Below are positions 39,276 through 48,241 of a DNA stretch of 64,000 nt, one piece after another; position 1 is the first letter of the stretch, and each line of letters begins with the position of its first letter. Made by a program: the position numbers and the translations under genes. Location of the stretch: NCBI RefSeq assembly GCF_002953135.1, contig NZ_CP026372.1, forward strand, positions 1,302,001 through 1,366,000, written 5' to 3'. The DNA is from Sphingobium sp. SCG-1 (GTDB taxonomy: Bacteria > Pseudomonadota > Alphaproteobacteria > Sphingomonadales > Sphingomonadaceae). The notes beneath the pieces are model-generated. The model saw only the letters and a list, made by a program, of their open reading frames with translations. It ran no database searches and was not told the origin of the DNA.

Positions 39276-40636
39276 AGCGGCTGTTGACGGGCGTGTGTGC
39301 GCTGGCGCTCGCCTCGTGCGCGGGGACCACGCCACCGCCCCGCGACGCCGCCGTGCAGGTGCCCGGCGGATGGCGCACCAGTGTCGGGCCGACCGCCGCC
39401 ATCGAAAAGCAGTGGTGGAGCCGCTTCGGCGATCCGGCGCTGACGCAGCTTGTCGAGGCTGCGCTTGCCCATAATCCCGACATCGCCATAGCCGCCGCCC
39501 GAGTGGCCGAAGCCCGCGCGCAGGAGCGCCTGTCGCGCTCGCAACTCTTTCCCAGCCTCGACCTGAGCGCAGGCGGCACTTACAGCCGCTCGGTCAATGC
39601 CTTGGGGCAGGGGAGCGAGTCACTCGGCGCACAGCCAGCGTTCGAAGCTGCCTATGAAGTGGACGCATTCGGGCGCATTTCCAATCAGGTCCGGGCCGCG
39701 CGCCTCTCCACCTTCGCCGCCGATGCCGCACGCGAGGTGACGACGCTTTCGGTCGCCGCGACAACAGCCAGCGGTTATATCACCCTACGCGCGCTCGATG
39801 CGCGGCTCGGGGTAGTGCAGGCGACACTGGTGTCGCGCGCGGAGGCGCTGCGGCTCGCCCGCGACCGCGCACGCGTGGGCTACACCTCAGAACTGGAACT
39901 GCGTCAGGCGGAAGCGGAATATCAGGCCACAGCGCAGATCGTGCCGCAAGTCGAATTGAGCCTGCGCCGACAGGAAAATGCGTTGAGCCAGTTGATCGGG
40001 GTGCCCCCGCAAGCCATCGCGCGCGGACTGGCGCTGGCGGCGATACGACCGCCGCCTGTGCCGGATGGCCTGCCCTCCGACCTCCTCCGGCGGCGGCCCG
40101 ACATCGCGCAGGCGGAATTCACGCTTGCCGCTGCCGATGCCAGTCTGGCGAGCGCGAGGGCGCAATTCCTGCCGCAGCTTCGCCTGACCGGATCGGCGGG
40201 CGCAGTGCTGTCTGATGCGCTGGGCGATCCGATCACGATCTGGACGCTGGGCGCCAGCATCCTCGCGCCGATCTTCAACGGCGGGCGCATCCAGGCGCAA
40301 GTCGAGACTGCCGCCGCCCGCCGGGACCAAAGCGCATTCGCCTATCAGCGGACCGCGCTGACCGCCTTCCGCGAAGTGGAGGACAACCTTGCTGCCGTGC
40401 AACGACTTGGCGAGCAGCGGGTAACGCTGGAGGCGCAGCGCCGGGCCGTCGCCGAGGCATTGCGCCACGCCACGAACCGCTATCAGGCGGGCTATTCCTC
40501 CTACCTCGAACAACTCGACGCGCAACGCGCGCTGCTGACCGTCGACCTCAGCCTCGTCCAGCTTGAGGCGGATCAACTGAACGCACTGGTCGCGCTGTAT
40601 CAGGCGATGGGCGGCGGATGGACAGCGCCTTCCTAG
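39272..40636 (+). CDS. Outer membrane efflux lipoprotein, NodT/OprM family
   Basis: The product of about 454 residues starts at TTG 39272, overlapping the adaptor gene by 4 bases. It begins with a lipoprotein signal (LALASCAG, lipobox cysteine). Two outer membrane factor repeats follow: WWSRFGDPALTQLVEAALAHN, VAEARAQERLSRSQLFPSL, RRRPDIAQAEFTLAAADASL and a final YQAGYSSYLEQLDAQRAL. It completes a tripartite MFS-HlyD-OMF pump. Confidence 0.92.
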   Translation: MKRLLTGVCALALASCAGTTPPPRDAAVQVPGGWRTSVGPTAAIEKQWWSRFGDPALTQLVEAALAHNPDIAIAAARVAEARAQERLSRSQLFPSLDLSAGGTYSRSVNALGQGSESLGAQPAFEAAYEVDAFGRISNQVRAARLSTFAADAAREVTTLSVAATTASGYITLRALDARLGVVQATLVSRAEALRLARDRARVGYTSELELRQAEAEYQATAQIVPQVELSLRRQENALSQLIGVPPQAIARGLALAAIRPPPVPDGLPSDLLRRRPDIAQAEFTLAAADASLASARAQFLPQLRLTGSAGAVLSDALGDPITIWTLGASILAPIFNGGRIQAQVETAAARRDQSAFAYQRTALTAFREVEDNLAAVQRLGEQRVTLEAQRRAVAEALRHATNRYQAGYSSYLEQLDAQRALLTVDLSLVQLEADQLNALVALYQAMGGGWTAPS

Positions 40637-40687
40637 AAGTTATGGCGTTTTGCCGAATGTCCTCTACAAGCCGCGAGACCCTGGCAC

Positions 40688-41284
40688 GTGGCGGAGGCTA
40701 TCCTGAAGATTGCAGTCGTCGATGAAAGCCCGGCCCGTGCGGCGGTGATCGAGGAAGGGCTGCGGGACGCGGGCTATAGCGACATTCATGTGCTGCTTGA
40801 GCGCAAGGCGCTGGTCGGCCGCCTGCATGAGCTTGCACCCGATGTCGTACTAATCAACCTGGAAAACCCAGGTCGTGACGTGCTGGAAGAAAGCTTCGCA
40901 CTGTCTCGCGCCTTGGCGCGCCCCATCGCGATGTTCGTCGACCAGTCCGACGAGCGGTCCATCTCCGACGCGGTCGATGCGGGTATCTCCGCCTATGTGG
41001 TGGATGGCATGCGCAAGGAGCGGATCAAGCCGATCCTCGAACTCGCCGTCCGCCGCTTCCATGCCTTCACGCGCCTGCAAAGCGAATTGCACGAAGCCAA
41101 ATCCGCGCTGGCGGAGCGCAAAGTGGTCGATCGCGCCAAGGCGCTGCTGATGAAGAAGCGCGGGATCGACGAACCCGCCGCTTACGCGCTGCTCCGCAAG
41201 CAGGCGATGGATAGTGGCCGCCGGATTGGGGAAGTCGCCGACGCGCTGGTGACGGCGCTCACATTATTGGGAGGCGACGAATGA
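40688..41284 (+). CDS. nasT: NasT-type ANTAR antitermination regulator
   Basis: The 198-residue protein has a receiver-like domain (KIAVVDESPARAAVIEEGLR; Asp near position 52 replaced by ENP context) and a C-terminal ANTAR RNA-binding domain (about 135-195; KVVDRAKALLMKKRGIDEPA, then AYALLRKQAMDSGRRI). NasT prevents termination in leaders of nitrate assimilation genes when nitrate releases it from NasS. The start is GTG 40688. It overlaps nasS (ATGA), so both are made together. Confidence 0.92.
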   Translation: MAEAILKIAVVDESPARAAVIEEGLRDAGYSDIHVLLERKALVGRLHELAPDVVLINLENPGRDVLEESFALSRALARPIAMFVDQSDERSISDAVDAGISAYVVDGMRKERIKPILELAVRRFHAFTRLQSELHEAKSALAERKVVDRAKALLMKKRGIDEPAAYALLRKQAMDSGRRIGEVADALVTALTLLGGDE

Positions 41285-42474
41285 GCCTGTTGCGGATCGG
41301 TTTCCTGCCGCTGGTCGACGCCGTGCTGCCGATCGTGGCGCATGAATATGGGCTGGCGGAAAAGGAAGGGCTGCGGCTGGAGCTGCACCGCGACACCAGT
41401 TGGGCGACGGTGCGCGACCGGCTGATCTATGGCCAGACCGATGCGGCGCATCTCCTCGCGCCACTGGCCCTGGCAACGTCGCTGGGGCTGGACCGTCCGG
41501 CCGTGCCGCTCGCCGCGCCGTTTATGCTCGGGCTTAATGGCAACACGGTCAATGTGTCCGCGCGCGTGGCAGGCATGATCGACTTGAGCGAAGATATCGC
41601 GGAGACAGGACGCCGCCTCGCCGCGCTTGCCAAGTCGGAAGCCGATGCGGGACGCCCGCTCCGGATTGCGGTCGTGCATCGCTACTCCAGCCACAACTAC
41701 ATGCTGCGCTACTGGCTCGCGGCTTCCGGCTGCGACCCGGACCGCGATGTGGTGATCGTCACTGTGCCGCCGCCGTTCATCGCCGAAGCCTTCGCGCTGG
41801 GCGAGATTGACGGTTCCTGCGTCGGCGAACCGTGGAACAGTGTCGCGGCCGAGCGGGGCGACGCCGTCACGATTGCCGCAACCAGTCAGATATGGAATCG
41901 CGGCGTCGAAAAGCTGCTGGCCTGCCGCCTCACCACCTTGGACGACCGCCGCGACGAGATCACGGCGCTCGTCCGCGCACTCCACGCGGCAGGCGCGGTG
42001 GCTGAAGACCCGGCCCACCGCGAAGACATCGCGGCCATGCTCGCCCGCCCCGAATATGTCGGGCAGTCGCCAGCGCTGATAGCCCGGGCGCTGTCGAGCC
42101 GCATATCGGTGCGCGCCGATGCGCCACCCGTTCCCGACTTTCTGGTGCTGCACCGGGAAGCGGCGAACTTCCCGTGGCGCAGTCAGGCCATGTGGCTCTA
42201 TTCGCAAATGGCGCGGTGGCGACATGCGCCGCTCGATGCGGAAGGCTTCGAGAAAGCCGCCTCAGTCTTCCGCCCGGACATCTATCGCGCCGCCCTTGCC
42301 GGCACCGGCGCGATTCTCCCCAATGCCAGTGCCAAGGTGGAAGGCGCAATCGCCGCGCCTCTCGGCGTAGGCACGGCGAGCGGTCGGCTCATCATGGGGC
42401 CGGACCGCTTCTTCGATGGACGACTGTTTGATCCGGAGAAGGCATTGGAATATCTAGCGGAAAGCAGAAGCTAA
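41281..42474 (+). CDS. nasS: NasS-type nitrate sensor (CmpA/NrtA family binding protein)
   Basis: The 397-residue protein resembles ABC nitrate-binding proteins but lacks a signal peptide, which fits the cytoplasmic nitrate sensor NasS that sequesters NasT. Visible family parts are LRIGFLPLVDAVLPIVAHEYG, YGQTDAAHLLAPLALA and VGEPWNSVAAERGDAVTIAA. No membrane or ATPase subunits of a nitrate ABC transporter are beside it, which supports a regulatory role. Confidence 0.9.
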   Translation: MSLLRIGFLPLVDAVLPIVAHEYGLAEKEGLRLELHRDTSWATVRDRLIYGQTDAAHLLAPLALATSLGLDRPAVPLAAPFMLGLNGNTVNVSARVAGMIDLSEDIAETGRRLAALAKSEADAGRPLRIAVVHRYSSHNYMLRYWLAASGCDPDRDVVIVTVPPPFIAEAFALGEIDGSCVGEPWNSVAAERGDAVTIAATSQIWNRGVEKLLACRLTTLDDRRDEITALVRALHAAGAVAEDPAHREDIAAMLARPEYVGQSPALIARALSSRISVRADAPPVPDFLVLHREAANFPWRSQAMWLYSQMARWRHAPLDAEGFEKAASVFRPDIYRAALAGTGAILPNASAKVEGAIAAPLGVGTASGRLIMGPDRFFDGRLFDPEKALEYLAESRS

Positions 42475-42918
42475 GAAGGCGCGGCGGTCAGGCAGTTGCA
42501 AATGTTGCAACGCAACACTTTGCGTCTTGTCGAAATATCGAATCAATGACACTCTGATGACAGCCAGGCGATGAAGTCGGGCTGACATAAGCGGTCCGGG
42601 CCAATGGCGGTCAGGACTGTCGCCACGGCACTCGATTGAGTGCCAAAGCCCGAGGCAACGACGCCGCCCGAACCAGTCACTCGACTGGCTTTCGAGGCGG
42701 CTTTTTCGTGTTCGAAAAGGACGACCGATGCGGGATCATTACGATCACATGAGCCAGGAACGAAGCGCAATGCGGCTTCCCGTTCTCCTGTCTCGCCATA
42801 CCCGCCCAGTGCCGCACTACACCATTCGAAGCCGCTCGCACTGTCTGCTCCCCCTGCGCCCAGAAGCGTATGCAGTCGCCGCCTCGCGCCTTCCCGCTTC
42901 AATCCATCGGGGGTTATC
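42475..42918 (+). promoter_or_regulatory. Long 5' leader of the narK-nirBD-nasA operon
   Basis: This 444-base region separates nasS from narK. It contains an inverted repeat GTTGCAA-ATG-TTGCAAC (42495-42511), two adjacent hairpins (42605-42625 TGGCG.../...CGCCA; 42627-42644 GGCACTC/GAGTGCC), an intrinsic terminator (42663-42706) and a 64-codon ORF ending on the narK start. The order hairpin-hairpin-terminator fits NasT-dependent antitermination. The hairpin loops do not match the canonical ANTAR hexaloop (A at position 1, G at 4), so the binding site is not proven. Confidence 0.65.
42663..42706 (+). terminator. Intrinsic terminator (attenuator) in the nitrate operon leader
   Basis: GCCGCC (42663-42668) pairs with GGCGGC (42696-42701), with further pairing inside (CCAGTC with GACTGG and GA with TC), followed by TTTTTCG. 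It lies over 200 bases before narK and cannot be the terminator of a known coding gene other than nasS, 190 bases upstream. This supports regulated readthrough. Confidence 0.8.
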
Positions 42919-42922
42919 ATGA
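42728..42922 (+). CDS. Possible 64-residue leader ORF overlapping the narK start
   Basis: ATG 42728 follows AAAAGGACGACCG and encodes a basic, His/Arg-rich 64-residue peptide (MRDHYDHMSQERSAMRLPVL at the start). Its TGA overlaps the narK ATG (ATGA, 42919-42922). It lies after the attenuator and so would be translated only on readthrough. It resembles no family I know and may be chance. Confidence 0.3.
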   Translation: MRDHYDHMSQERSAMRLPVLLSRHTRPVPHYTIRSRSHCLLPLRPEAYAVAASRLPASIHRGLS

Positions 42923-44127
42923 ACAAGGGTTTCTGGAATGCCGGTCATCGACCGACACTGTTTGCCGCCTTTCTGTATTTCGACTTAGCGTTCATGGTCT
43001 GGGTCTTGCTCGGGCCACTCGCGCCGATGATTTCAGCGGACCTCGGCCTCAACGCCGCGCAGAAGGGCTTCATGGTCGCCGTGCCGACCTTGGCGGGCGC
43101 TGTTCTCCGCCTCGTCAACGGTCTGCTGGTGGATCGCATCGGTCCCAAGCGCACCGGCGCCATTGGCCAGATCATTGTCATGGTGGGTCTGCTCTCGGCG
43201 TACATCATGGGCGTGCACAGCTTCGGCGGGACGATCGCTCTGGGCGTCATTCTCGGCTTCGCAGGCGCCAGTTTCGCTGTCGCGCTGCCACTCGCCAGCC
43301 GCTGGTATGGCCCAGAACATCAGGGTACGGCCATGGGCATCGCGGGCATGGGCAATTCGGGAACGGTGCTCGCATCACTGTTCGCCCCGTTGCTGGCCAA
43401 GGCATTCGGCTGGAACGCAGTGCTCGGCCTTGCCGTCATCCCGCTCGCCATCGTGTTCGTCATCTACATGGCGCTTGCCAAGGATGCGCCGAACCCGCCA
43501 GCGCCCAAGTCCGCGCTCGCTTATCTTGAGCCGCTCAAGAAGGCCGACGCCTGGTGGTTCATGCTGTTCTACAGCGTCACTTTCGGCGGCTTCGTCGGTC
43601 TCGCAGCCTCTTTGTCCATCTACTTCACCGACCAGTTCGGCCTGACGCCGGTCATGGCCGGATACTGCACCGCCGCCTGCGTGTTCGCCGGGTCGCTCGT
43701 CCGTCCCATGGGTGGCGCATTGTCCGACAGGATCGGTGGCACCAAGACGCTGATGGCCGTCTACCTCGTGGCCGCCGCCGCTCTGGTGGCGATCAGCACC
43801 GGGCCGTCGACCGTCGCGATGGCCCTTGGCCTCTTCGTCATCGCCATGCTGGCGCTGGGTGCAGGCAATGGCGCGGTGTTCCAACTGGTGCCGCAGCGCT
43901 TCAAGGAAGAGATCGGCGTCATGACCGGCCTTGTCGGGTTTGCCGGGGGCGTCGGCGGCTTTTATCTCGCCTCCTCGCTCGGCATCGCCAAGCAACTGAC
44001 CGGCAGCCCGCAAATGGGCTTCCTGATCTTCGCCGCCCTCGCCTTGATCGCCTTCGCCAGCCTGGCAGGCGTCAAGGGTCGCTGGCGCGCGACATGGCCG
44101 ACCGCTCTGGCGGGCGCACGGATATGA
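42919..44127 (+). CDS. narK: Nitrate/nitrite transporter, NarK/NasA type MFS
   Basis: The 402-residue permease of the nitrate/nitrite porter family has 12 helices. Nitrate signature segments are GFAGASFAVALPLASRWYGP and GAGNGAVFQLVPQRFKEEIG, with the latter leading into MTGLVGFAGGVGGF. The ATG at 42919 with CGGGGG upstream gives the proper N-terminus; the frame is open upstream from 42640 but that part is leader sequence. It brings nitrate into the cell for NasA and NirBD, and overlaps the next gene (ATGA). Confidence 0.93.
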   Translation: MNKGFWNAGHRPTLFAAFLYFDLAFMVWVLLGPLAPMISADLGLNAAQKGFMVAVPTLAGAVLRLVNGLLVDRIGPKRTGAIGQIIVMVGLLSAYIMGVHSFGGTIALGVILGFAGASFAVALPLASRWYGPEHQGTAMGIAGMGNSGTVLASLFAPLLAKAFGWNAVLGLAVIPLAIVFVIYMALAKDAPNPPAPKSALAYLEPLKKADAWWFMLFYSVTFGGFVGLAASLSIYFTDQFGLTPVMAGYCTAACVFAGSLVRPMGGALSDRIGGTKTLMAVYLVAAAALVAISTGPSTVAMALGLFVIAMLALGAGNGAVFQLVPQRFKEEIGVMTGLVGFAGGVGGFYLASSLGIAKQLTGSPQMGFLIFAALALIAFASLAGVKGRWRATWPTALAGARI

Positions 44128-45275
44128 AGCGCGCGCTTCTCCTGGGGGTGGCGCTTGCCGCTACTCCCGCCGCCGCCCAGACGATTACGCTCAAGCCCAT
44201 CGTCGATGCCCGCCTGCGCTACGAAGGCGTCGATCAGGACGGGATCGCCCGCGACGCCGACGCCGTCACCCTGCGCCTGCGTAGCGGCGTCACCGCCACC
44301 ACCGGGCCATGGAGCGCGCTGGTGGAAGCGGAGGGCACGCTCGGCGTCGTCAACCGCTATAACAGCACGACCAATGGCAAGACCCGCTTTCCCACGGTCG
44401 CCGACCCGCAGAATATCGAACTGAACCGCATTCAGCTTCAATATAAGGGGATCGCGAAAACCACCGTCACGGTGGGTCGCCAGCGCATCAATCTGGACGA
44501 TCAGCGTTTCGTTGGTTCGGTGGGCTGGCGGCAGAACGAGCAGACCTTCGATGCCGTTCGCGTCGAAACCGCCGCACTCGGCCCTTTGGTTGCGGATGTC
44601 ACCTATAGCTGGTCCGACCGCACCATCTACGGCATTGACAGCCGGCTTCAGGCAATCAGCGGCGACAATGTCTTCGCGCAACTTGGCACCAAGGCTGGCC
44701 CTGTCGCGGTTAAGGGCTTCGCCTATCTGATCGATCAGGACGAAGCAGGCCGCCGTCAGTTTTCCAGCCAAACCTACGGCCTGCGCGCCGCAGCGTCCTT
44801 CCCGCTCGCCAAGGACATGAAGCTGGGCCTGCTCGGCAGCTATGCCCGCCAATCCGACTACGCCTCTAACCCCGGCAATTACGCTGCAAATTATTGGCTC
44901 GGCGAGGCAGCACTGGGCGTGAAGCACTTCACCGTCACAGGCGGCTATGAAGTGCTGGGCGCAAACATCCAGACACCACTCGCGACGCTGCACAAATTCA
45001 ATGGCTGGGCCGACAAGTTCCTCGTCACGCCGGCCAATGGCCTGCGCGATGCCTATGCCAGCGTTGGCTATACCGGCCCGGTATCCGCGCTGATCGCCTG
45101 GCACCATTTCGAAAGCGACCGGCTTTCACAGAACTATGGCAATGAATGGAATGCGCAGGTCGGCTGGAAAGCCACCAAGCACACCGCGCTGCTCGTCAAA
45201 TATGCCGATTATAATGCCAAACGCTTCGCGACCGACACGCGCAAGCTTTGGCTCCAACTCGACTACACGCTTTAA
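44124..45275 (+). CDS. Alginate-export-like outer membrane channel in the nitrate operon
   Basis: The product of about 383 residues has a signal peptide ending in ATPAAAQ and a beta-barrel pattern of the alginate export (AlgE-like) family: RLRYEGVDQDGIARDADAVT, ELNRIQLQYKGIAKTTVTVG with RQRINLDDQRFVGSVGWRQN, and a final LWLQLDYTL. Its ATG overlaps the narK stop codon, and nirB follows after 9 bases. It is therefore probably a channel that admits nitrate or nitrite through the outer membrane; alginate export itself is unlikely here. Confidence 0.82.
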   Translation: MKRALLLGVALAATPAAAQTITLKPIVDARLRYEGVDQDGIARDADAVTLRLRSGVTATTGPWSALVEAEGTLGVVNRYNSTTNGKTRFPTVADPQNIELNRIQLQYKGIAKTTVTVGRQRINLDDQRFVGSVGWRQNEQTFDAVRVETAALGPLVADVTYSWSDRTIYGIDSRLQAISGDNVFAQLGTKAGPVAVKGFAYLIDQDEAGRRQFSSQTYGLRAAASFPLAKDMKLGLLGSYARQSDYASNPGNYAANYWLGEAALGVKHFTVTGGYEVLGANIQTPLATLHKFNGWADKFLVTPANGLRDAYASVGYTGPVSALIAWHHFESDRLSQNYGNEWNAQVGWKATKHTALLVKYADYNAKRFATDTRKLWLQLDYTL

Positions 45276-45284
45276 AAGGAGGCC

Positions 45285-47758
45285 ATGATGTCCCCCAGCA
45301 TCCCCACCCGCGAACATCTCGTCGTCATCGGTAACGGCATGGCCGGGTGTCGCGCCATCGAGGAAGTCATTGCCCGCGATCCGCATCGCTACAAGGTGAC
45401 GATCTTCGGCGCGGAACCGCATGTGAACTACAACCGGATCATGCTCTCCCCGGTGCTCGCAGGCGAAAAGAGCTTCGAGGAGATCGTGATCAACGACCGC
45501 AGTTGGTATGCCGATCATGGCATAGAACTGATCGTCAGCGATCCCGTTAACGCCATCGACCGCGCGGCCAAGACCGTCACGGCGAAGTCCGGCAAGATCG
45601 TTGCCTATGACAAGCTGATCCTCGCCACCGGGTCCGATCCGTTCATCATCCCGGTACCCGGCAAGGACTTGCCCGGCGTCGTGTCGTTCCGCGACATGGC
45701 GGACGTGGATGCCATGGTTCACGCGGCCTCCCTGGGGGGGATGCCGTCGTGATCGGCGGTGGCCTTCTTGGTTTGGAGGCGGCCCATGGGCTTACTCTCC
45801 GGGGCATGAAGGTCACCGTCCTTCACATCATGCCGACATTGATGGAGCGCCAGTTGGACGAGTCCGCGGCCTGGCTCCTCAAGTCCGCTCTGGAGGCGCG
45901 GGGCCAGACGGTCCTGACCGGCGCCGACACCGCGGAAATCTTTGGAGAGGGGAAAGTCGAAGGAGTCAGGCTCAAGGACGGGAGAACAATCCCCGCCAGC
46001 CTGGTAGTGATGGCAGTGGGGATTCGCCCCAATGTCGGACTTGGCCGGGAGGCAGGTCTGGCCGTGGGACGCGGCATCCATGTGGACGATCACATGGTCA
46101 CCTCCGATCCCGACGTCCTCGGAGTCGGCGAGTGCGTGGAACATGACGGCCTGGTCTACGGACTGGTCGCGCCCATCTGGGACATGTGCCGCGCGCTCGC
46201 CGATGGTCTTACCGGGAGCCATAGCGGTTATCGCGGCTCGGTCACGTCCACCAAGCTGAAGGTTGCGGGGCTCGACGTATTCTCCGCGGGCGATTTCTCC
46301 GGCGGTGATGGCGCGGAGGACATCGTGATGCGCGATGCCTCACGCGGCGTCTACAAGCGCGTGATCGTGAAGGGCGACCGGGTGGTGGGCGCTGTGCTCT
46401 ACGGCGACACCGGCGACGGCGGCTGGTATTTCGACTTGCTTAAAAAGGGCGAGGATATCGCCCCCATTCGCGACGCGCTGATCTTCGGCCAAGCCTTCGC
46501 CTCTGGAGGGGGACAATCGGACCCTAACGCCGCCGTTGCAGCACTCTCGGACGATGCCGAGATTTGCGGCTGCAACGGCGTCAGCAAAGGCAAGGTCGTC
46601 GCCTGCATCGCCGCAGGATCGCAGACGCTCGACTCAGTGCGCGCCACCTGCAAGGCGTCGGCAAGCTGCGGTTCCTGCACCAATATCGTGGAAAGCCTGC
46701 TCGCCCTCACTCTGGGCGATGAATTCTCCGGCGACCGCGCGGTCAAGACGATGTGCAAGTGCACCAGCTTTGGCCATGACGATGTGCGCGCGCTGATCCT
46801 GGAAAAGAGCCTCAAGGCTATCCCGGAAGTCATGCAGGAACTGCACTGGTCGACGCCGGACGGCTGCTCCTCCTGCCGCCCCGCGCTCAATTACTACCTG
46901 CTCTGCGCTTGGCCGGGCGAATATGTCGACGACCAGCAGAGCCGCTTCGTCAATGAGCGCATGCACGCCAACATTCAGAAGGACGGTACCTATTCCGTAG
47001 TCCCGCGCATGTGGGGCGGGCTTACCAACCCCACCGAACTGCGCGCCATTGCCGACGTCGTCGAGAAATACGACGCGCCGATGGTGAAGGTGACGGGCGG
47101 CCAGCGCCTCGACATCTTCGGCATCAAGAAGGAGGATCTGCCCGCCGTCTGGGCCGATCTGAATGCGGCGGGCATGGTCTCGGGTCACGCTTACGGCAAG
47201 GCGTTACGGACGGTGAAGACCTGCGTCGGGTCCGACTGGTGCCGCTTCGGCACGCAGGATTCAACCGGCCTCGGCGTCAAGCTGGAGCGCAAATTCTGGG
47301 GCAGCTGGATGCCGCACAAGTTCAAGATGGCGGTCTCCGGCTGCCCGCGTAATTGCGCCGAAGCGACGATCAAGGACTTCGGCGTGATCTGCGTCGACTC
47401 CGGTTATGAGTTGCATGTCGGTGGCAATGGCGGCATTCATTTGCGCGGCACGGACCTGCTGTGCAAGGTCGCGACCGAGAAGGAGGCCATCCACATGGCC
47501 GCCGCCTATGTGCAGCTATACCGTGAGGAAGCCCGCTATCTGGAGCGCACCGCGCCATGGATCGAGCGCGTCGGCCTCGCCTATGTTACCGCGCGCATCG
47601 TCGACGATGTGGACATGCGCGACGCTCTTGCGGCCCGCTTCTGGATCGCGCAGAGCTTTTCGCAGGATGATCCATGGGCCGATCGCGCAGCCGGTGTGGA
47701 CCGCAATCTGCATCGTCCCCTTGCCGCAGTCCGCCCACTTGCAGGAGCTTTCGCATGA
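45285..47758 (+). pseudogene. nirB: Assimilatory nitrite reductase large subunit NirB, frameshifted
   Basis: The two frames together encode about 824 residues, the usual NirB length. Part 1 (45285-45752) has the FAD-binding LVVIGNGMAGCRAIEEV region. Part 2 (in frame from about 45740; GTG at 45749) has the second nucleotide fold VVIGGGLLGLEAA, a BFD-like [2Fe-2S] domain (ICGCNGV, ASCGSCTNI) and the sirohaem/[4Fe-4S] ligands CVGSDWC and GCPRNC. One extra G in the G7 run at 45734-45740 restores SLGGDAVVIGGG. AAAAGGAGG precedes the start. As sequenced, the enzyme would be cut at residue 155. It reduces nitrite to ammonium with NAD(P)H. Confidence 0.88.
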
Positions 47759-48102
47759 TGTTCGATACGCCCCAATGGCTCGATGTCGGCGCGGTCGCGG
47801 ATATACCGCCGCGCGGCGCCCGCACCGTTGCCGTCGAAGGCGCGGACGAGATCGCGATATTTCGCACCAGCGGCGATCACATCTACGCACTCGTCAACCG
47901 CTGCCCGCACAAGAAAGGCCCATTGAGCCAGGGCATCGTCCATGGCGACAGCGTTGCCTGCCCGCTGCATAACTGGGTGATCAGCCTCGCGACGGGTGAG
48001 GCGCAGGGCGAGGACAAGGGCTGCACACCGACGATCCCGGTGAAGATCGACGCAGGCCGGATATTGCTCTGCCGCTCCACGACGTTGCAGATGGCGGCTT
48101 AG
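47755..48102 (+). CDS. nirD: Nitrite reductase small subunit NirD
   Basis: The 115-residue protein has a Rieske-like fold with all four ligands in place: CPH (Cys50, His52) and CPLH (Cys69, His72). It partners NirB in nitrite reduction in the cytoplasm. GCAGGAG precedes ATG 47755, which overlaps the NirB stop codon, so the two are translationally coupled. Confidence 0.93.
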   Translation: MMFDTPQWLDVGAVADIPPRGARTVAVEGADEIAIFRTSGDHIYALVNRCPHKKGPLSQGIVHGDSVACPLHNWVISLATGEAQGEDKGCTPTIPVKIDAGRILLCRSTTLQMAA

Positions 48103-48124
48103 GATAGGTGCGCAACCTCTCCCT

Positions 48125-48222
48125 CCCGTTCGCCCTGAGCTTGTCGAAGGGTTCTGCTGAACGCAGTGAAGCGCCTTCGTCTTCGCTCAGGCTGGCCCTT
48201 CGACAAGCTCAGGGCGAACGGG
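48125..48222. repeat. REP-like inverted repeat between nirD and nasA
   Basis: Two exact 27-base arms (48125-48151, starting CCCGTTCGCCCTGAGCTTGT; and 48196-48222, its reverse complement) surround 44 bases. Sequences containing CGCCCTGAGCTTGTCGAAGG are widespread dispersed repeats in sphingomonads and related bacteria as I recall. In the transcript the arms would form a long stem between nirD and nasA, which may set relative expression or stability. Confidence 0.85.
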
Positions 48223-48241
48223 TTGAAGGCGTGCTCTCGAA

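Noticed and set aside
42605..42644. Canonical ANTAR RNA motif in the narK leader
   Set aside because: The two hairpins and terminator are present, but the loops lack the A1/G4 hexaloop pattern, so I report a leader rather than a proven motif.
43962..45107. A 381-codon minus-strand frame opposite narK and the outer membrane channel
   Set aside because: It crosses two coupled plus-strand genes and shows no protein family features.
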